This document shows, one piece after another, positions 19,067-24,439 of a stretch of DNA of 24,439 nucleotides. Numbering within the stretch: position 1 is the first letter of the stretch; each line of letters begins with the position of its first letter. The position numbers and the translations under genes were made by a program. Below the pieces are notes generated by a model. It saw nothing but the letters and a program-made list of their open reading frames with translations, was not told the DNA's origin and did not search any database. This DNA is from Apostichopus californicus (Eukaryota > Echinodermata > Holothuroidea > Aspidochirotida > Stichopodidae), in contig JAIPMN010008759.1 in NCBI GenBank assembly GCA_020650975.1, positions 1 to 24,439 of the forward strand. The letters run 5' to 3'.

Positions 19067-20625
19067 CTGCTCAGGAAATCGTAGAATGATTGCGTCGTAT
19101 AATTTAGCATTGAGCATTAAGACAGTGCGATATGATTACTACAGAACGGTAACATCAGATCAATAGTTCTCATTTTAGGAGGGTAGATGGTTAACTTCAC
19201 AATTCAAAGAGAATGAATGATCTTTCATAGGATGTCAATAATGATATCACAATCTCTTTGATGAAGCTCTGTAGTTTTAGTTCTATCCTTCAACTACTAG
19301 ATTTTATAAATGGCTTAAACAGATCTCAACAGAATGAGATTATTCTAGAAAAAGATCTCAAAACAAATTTAGCTCCAAGCAAGGAAGATTTATTTTCCCA
19401 TACGTTTGTTCAGGCATTAGATTTTACTTAAAATGTACGGTCATTCCACTAATTCTGCTCAAAGTACGAAACTGTTTTAACTTGAACTGTAAAGACTGTG
19501 TAGACAGAAAACAAAAAATTGCATTTGAGAATAAGGTTACGATTTGACTTCAAACGCAGCAACTACATTGTCTATCTGTGCTGAGCTACATATTCACCAT
19601 ACGCAAAGATCGGGAAAACACAAAGTTATCATATACCACCATATAAAGACTATTCACAGAAAAGAATCTGATAAGTAGATCAAGATGAAACTGGTGGCAG
19701 ATTATGATTGATTGATTGATTGATTGATTGACGAATTGATTGATTGTGCATGTTATTTTCTATATTTCTCAATTAAAAGGAAAAAAGTCTGAAATTTAAT
19801 AAGCTACATATGGTTACATAAACATAAACTGTTACTGTGAAACCTTGAAGAACTTACTCATCGCACAGTTAATTTTTAATCATGATAAGCAGGAAGGCAA
19901 ACTGTAAGGAAAGGATCATTAACATTTTTCCGTCTACTGGTTACAATGGAAGGATCTACAAGGTCGCATTTTCAAAGCGCTTGGTGGTGATTAGCAACTG
20001 CATTCTATACATGAAGGTATAAGCTGGTAAACTAGTAAATTGCAGAACGAGAGGGTTACGGCTGAAAAATATCACCTTCTTCGTTAATGCCATGTACTGA
20101 AAACGTAGATCTGCAAGCAACATCACATATATATGGCATTAATGGTAGAATAAATGCTGAATCTTTGTGCATTAACATGGATGGAAGGAATCACATCATT
20201 CACATGTGCAGAATGGTTTAATAATCACATGTGCCAAATGGTTTAAGTGAGAATCATTTCATTCTAAGTAAAATTATTGAGTAATTATTATGTATAACAA
20301 ACTAAAACTTATGTATCATTGATTTGGGGACCAATTCTATTCTTTAAATCCCCATTCTTATACAGGCTGAGAATTCCCAATGAATTACACTCCTTCAACA
20401 ATTGTCTTTAACATGATTTTCCATCAACATCAAAGAATATCATATTTAGATTTTGGTTTTTCAGGTTTTCTTCTTATCTTCAGCCACAGCAGTTGATGTA
20501 CAGAGGCATGGAGTGATAGAGAGGAACAATGATGCACTGGCTCTTTTGTGTTTGGAAGATTTGATCGCAATTTACATTGGACATGATATTGTTCCAAAAA
20601 TCTTTAGTATTTTTTCTTTCTTTCT
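19067..20625. other. Non-coding stretch with a GATT microsatellite
   Basis: No exon is supported. A plus-strand frame at about 20480-20635 follows a pyrimidine-rich acceptor-like run (cttcttatcttcag) and reads VDVQRHGVIERNNDALALLC, but it ends in a stop without a donor and borders the repeat array. Confidence 0.45.
19700..19746 (+). repeat. (GATT)n microsatellite
   Basis: Six uninterrupted gattgatt-type units at about 19705-19730, one interruption (acgaatt), then two to three further units. Confidence 0.9.
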
Positions 20626-21240
20626 AAGATACTGAAGAAATATTTGAGATGTCCATCACTGTGTTGTTTGTACACTGTGCTGTGGGTATTGACCGCAGCT
20701 GTATGTACTGACTGTACACTAGTGTCTAATTACCGATGGTAGCAAGCTGTGTGTGTGTACTTTCTGGGATCGATAGTGGTGTCTAACACTTCTGTTACAC
20801 CTCATTCGAAACTAGGTCAGATTACCGGCATTAGACGTTTCTTTTTGAGCGAGTCTTCACACCCTTTATCTACACAGGTTGATAAAGTAGAAAAATTGAG
20901 AGCTCCCAACACACATAACATTTCCTAAGCAGCTGGAACTTTTCGTGAAAAATTCTTGGACAAGCGACATATCGTAGCAGGCCGCACTACATGATGTTAT
21001 ACAAAAAAAAAAAATGAAAGAAGGTTAAAAAGAAAAGATACTGAAGAAATATTTTTTTCTTAACTACACTGGTTGATTAAGTAGAAAAATCAAGAGCTCC
21101 CAACACACATAACATTTCCTAAGCAGCTGGAACTTTTCGTGAAAAATTCTTTGACAAACGACATATTGTAGCAGGCCGCACTACATGATGTTATGCTATA
21201 CACTGGTGTCACACATTCGTTAGTCACCTCATCGCTTCAC
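20626..21240 (+). repeat. Degenerate tandem array with a 130-bp near-identical pair
   Basis: Copy A (20871-21000) and copy B (21065-21194) differ at about 7 of 130 positions and are offset by 194 bases. Each contains gagctcccaacacacataac or its one-base variant, agcagctggaacttttcgtg and agcaggccgcactacatgat. Around them, aagatactgaagaaatattt occurs at 20626-20645 and 21035-21054. A related block, tggtgtctaacacttctgttacacctcattcg (about 20772-20804), resembles tggtgtcacacattcgttagtcacctcatcg (about 21203-21233). The block order suggests an array with a unit of roughly 400 bases that was later rearranged. No coding capacity is shared between units. Confidence 0.85.
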
Positions 21241-21609
21241 CTGTCAGGTGTAAATACAATTTTACATGCTCACTGGTACATCAATACTCATATAGTACTA
21301 AGAAAATGCAACTAACCACATATGGGATAATGGGAGAGATAAAGATGATGGAAAACATTGCCCAAGAGATACTACCAACCTAGAACTACAGGCAGTGTAA
21401 ACTGTAAAACAGCCTTACAGTAATAGCTTACTTCAAAGCGATGAGAACCAATTTGAAGCATAGAATTTAAGAAATGTTTACATCTGAAAACTATTTGTGT
21501 GATACAGAATTCCCCACCCACTATGACACATTGACATGTACTAAAAATATCCCAAATTCCTACAGATACATGTCTAACCAAAATATATGAAAGAAGGTTA
21601 AAAAGAAAA
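21014..21609 (+). repeat. Exact 23-bp direct repeat, 573 bases apart
   Basis: The motif starting atgaaagaaggttaaaaag is identical at 21014-21036 and 21587-21609. The first copy sits between the two 130-bp units of the array; the second lies outside it, so part of the array or a shared element extends to about 21610. Confidence 0.85.
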
Positions 21610-24439
21610 TTCAATTTATATCGTGATTAGGAGAAGAATGTACGGCACGCCTGTTCATTGATATATAAATTAGTGGACGGACTATATTTAGCACTTCATC
21701 CTTATTACGTATTATTACGTATCATAATTGCCTCATTTTGTGGCGATATTGCGACATGGTCATATCTCTAATAAACACAGGCAATGGCTGACTCACTCTG
21801 TACCGAATCAATTACACTATAATTGAATTTGCATGACTCCAATGAGATGACTTGAAGGTCAAAGACACACTGTAAGATGACATAAATATGAAATAAGTAG
21901 ATTTCATATTAATAAATAAATCTCAAACATAAGAGATCACTGATATTTTTTTTTTCTTTTTCTTTATTTGAACTGTTAAATTTTGCAATGGTGCATAAAT
22001 TTACATAAATTAATGTTTTTACTGAGTGCCTTTACCTCAAGCAGTCCAATAGATTATATACTACATTTTATAACATTGTCACATTGCAAAGTGATTTTTA
22101 CTGTATATTTTAATAACATTCCTTTCATTACCAATATAATACAGGTTTATAATTAAATAATATCAAAATTCTTATCACCCAGTCAGATACGTGAGGCTCC
22201 AACTGTTTCAGACTAATTTCTGTTTTCAAGTGGATTCTCTATGTATGTTAAACGTCTCTTATCTCTCATTCGAATGGTTCTCTTGATATACACACCCACC
22301 TATTGGACACACCACCACTGACAACACTACAACTGCTACAGTATGTACAGTGAAAATATTCCGAGAGCTAACAATCAAATTATAGCAAACTTTTAAACTG
22401 TTTCTTTCATACAAGTTGGTCATAGTCACACTAAAGAACTCAGCAAAACTGCTATGAATAACACTCTCTAATCTAATTTGAAGTTTGAACTTAGTTAATT
22501 AAATAGCAAGCAAAAAGAGAGAACAGTTAGATCTATTCTAATGATAATAGGAAGCAAATTAATGAGAGCATCAATTAAATCAGGAAAGTGCTACTTTCCT
22601 ATATTTGCAATCGCCAAACACATGAGCTCTTCATCTCTATAATCAAGCCATTAACCCTCGGCTTGAGGTGTTAAACATCCTAAAGATTACTGTAGAAAGA
22701 TAAAAGTTTGTACCACAGCATAGTCTCAAAGTTAAAAGTACTATTAATATTCTAAAATGAACATACTGTTCCAAAGGATATCATCTGTGTTGTGTTCAGG
22801 TGGATCCTTTTTATGACACAATCAATGCAGCATTAAGTTCACAACAGAACCATTGTCATGTGAGAACAATACAGGCATTATGCAACATTCTAACAAATAA
22901 CACTAAAGAACTGCAATAATTCTGTAAACTTTGAACAATTTGTAGATTAACACACTATCTCTGCAAAACACGCGTATGTATATATTTACAAAATATTGTT
23001 GCCTCCTTGGAACTTCTTTGTTTCAACAACACAATGTCTGCTTTAAATTCTGCTGCATATATACATGCATATTTACTACTATATTTACTATATAACATAA
23101 ATTAGAGTACATATCCTAACAGGTACCGTACACTGTACAATACCTAACTGTACAGAGATATGTGTGCACACTTTTTACTTTGGCTTATCAATGGCATGAT
23201 GATGTAATGTACATGCAACGGTACCATTCAACTTAGCACCAAAATTTATTGATTCTCGCTAGAAAGGAATATGACAGTACAACTGTACGGTACACAAAAG
23301 ATGCACAGAATAGAAGCAATGTCTGTTGGCATGTACTACTGTATGTCACTAATTAATAATGTATATTTAGACAAAGGTCTGCAGATTAAACAGTCAGGCC
23401 TACATATTTAACAATTTTAGCTGGCCCTTCAATAAAAAAAATGCCAGGGCATGAAAAAAGCTAACTGGGTATAATCTGGGTCTCAGTGGCGTTGTCCTGA
23501 ATATTACAAGACACACACCAGTTACTGTGTAGGCTTTTGAGAGCAGTCTAATAATATTTTTGTTGTTTTGTTGTTTTTTTCCTTTCTTTCCTTCTTTCTC
23601 AGTGCAGACAGCTTTGCAGCATTAATTAAACTGACAAAGCAAATGATATGCAAAATTAGTCAAATCACTGTCTAACTACAACAACATTTCATAATTTTTT
23701 TAAATACAAACACCATCAATTAGCATCTTCACTACCTTTCCCAACCTGAACAAAATTCAAAATCTATGAAGCTGTAACATACTACAAGTACACCTTAAAG
23801 AACCTCTATATATAGATACTGTTATGTATTTGTTTTACAAGGATAAACATGTATCCTTCTTGCAATGAATCAAGTCTGGGTTACACTTGACCACAGTAGA
23901 TTGTTCATAGAACAGTATTCATTTCAATCAAAGTTTCCTTTCTTTATCCAACATTTCCCATCTCCTTTTTTTTATATTAAATTTAATACATTAATAAGGC
24001 AAATATGATATATGACTGAGCTTAATTTAAAAGAAAACAATTCTAACTGTATCTTCAACATGTTTCATTTTATGCAAATTAGGTCTCCTCCCATCAGTTG
24101 TGATTATATCAACACTGTAGGCTTCAGATTACAATAGGTGAATCATACAATAGGTGAAACATAGGTGAATCATATAAAGCAGATCTCATTACAAACTATA
24201 ACCTGTAATGTCTATAAAAGCACCCTTTAGGAACTTTTCAACAAGACAGTATCCACCTGATATTGTTTTCATATAATTTCCAAATCCTTGATGACAGTTT
24301 AATAATTAGCAGGTAGAGAGTCACATCATATACGCGTCTTCATCACTATTGACATAAAATATCATCTGCCTACATATTTCATACTTGAGTGACAAAACAA
24401 ATCCAATCAAAGTCTGCTAGTAGAGCCACAGGTCTTGCG
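21245..24439. other. Non-coding stretch, nothing recognised
   Basis: About 3.2 kb of AT-rich DNA without a supported exon. The minus-strand frame at 21372-21614 has no splice or domain support. Small features: attacgtatt duplicated at about 21702-21722, scattered gtacagtac-like palindromes (for example about 23128-23155), T-rich runs near 23555-23600, and a short tandem repeat at 24131-24175. Confidence 0.45.
24131..24175. repeat. Short tandem repeat (acaataggtgaatcat-type)
   Basis: Three units of 14-16 bases: acaataggtgaatcat, acaataggtgaaac and ataggtgaatcata. No function is evident. Confidence 0.75.

Noticed and set aside
20480-20635. Possible plus-strand exon after cttcttatcttcag
   Set aside because: The frame ends in a stop with no donor, borders a repeat array and matches nothing that I know.
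1-24439. CRISPR array, hammerhead ribozyme, rRNA or prokaryotic operon
   Set aside because: No evenly spaced repeats with unique spacers, no ribozyme core with matching stems and no ribosomal sequence were seen; the window has intron-rich eukaryotic character.

Overview
This looks like nuclear DNA from an AT-rich invertebrate animal genome. The signs are short exons with GT/AG borders separated by kilobases of non-coding DNA, a 5'-truncated LINE tail, several interspersed and tandem repeat families, and no bacterial-style gene packing. A marine invertebrate, possibly an echinoderm or another deuterostome, is a guess from the repeat style; nothing in the window proves a taxon.

Gene content is sparse and mostly on the minus strand. 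The best-supported gene begins with an exon at 11930-11708. It has a 5' leader, an in-frame stop before the ATG and a good Kozak context, and it encodes an acidic, Ser/Thr-rich N-terminus of 59 residues. It splices in phase 0, across an intron of about 3.3 kb, to a 115-bp exon at 8442-8328 that encodes the first half of what looks like a PDZ domain (RFGFSFIGG carboxylate-loop region). The second half of the domain was not found. Two further minus-strand exon candidates lie downstream: a possible terminal exon (4510-4397) and an exon with its own ATG (2442-2331). The latter could be the first exon of a second gene, an alternative first exon, or a downstream exon of the same gene.

On the plus strand, 336-733 holds two overlapping open frames. 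They join exactly through a canonical -1 slippery heptamer (A AAA AAG); this is either a decayed gene or a real frameshift signal. At 17930-18331 lies the 3' end of a CR1/L2-type non-LTR retrotransposon, with the conserved C-terminus of its ORF2, a perfect 3' stem and a TAA-repeat tail.

The rest is intronic or intergenic. Repeats include a four-copy same-orientation family (about 8050, 11494, 12349 and 14202) marked by a small hairpin and a GAGGGCGC core; a repeat rich in TGACCT half-sites (8545-9135); a 208-bp-period duplication (16507-16910); a 194-bp-offset duplication inside a larger degenerate array (20626-21240); an exact 32-bp duplication (11407-11470); and several simple-sequence tracts. 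Most remaining open frames look like chance frames. No known RNA gene, CRISPR array or prokaryotic element was seen.
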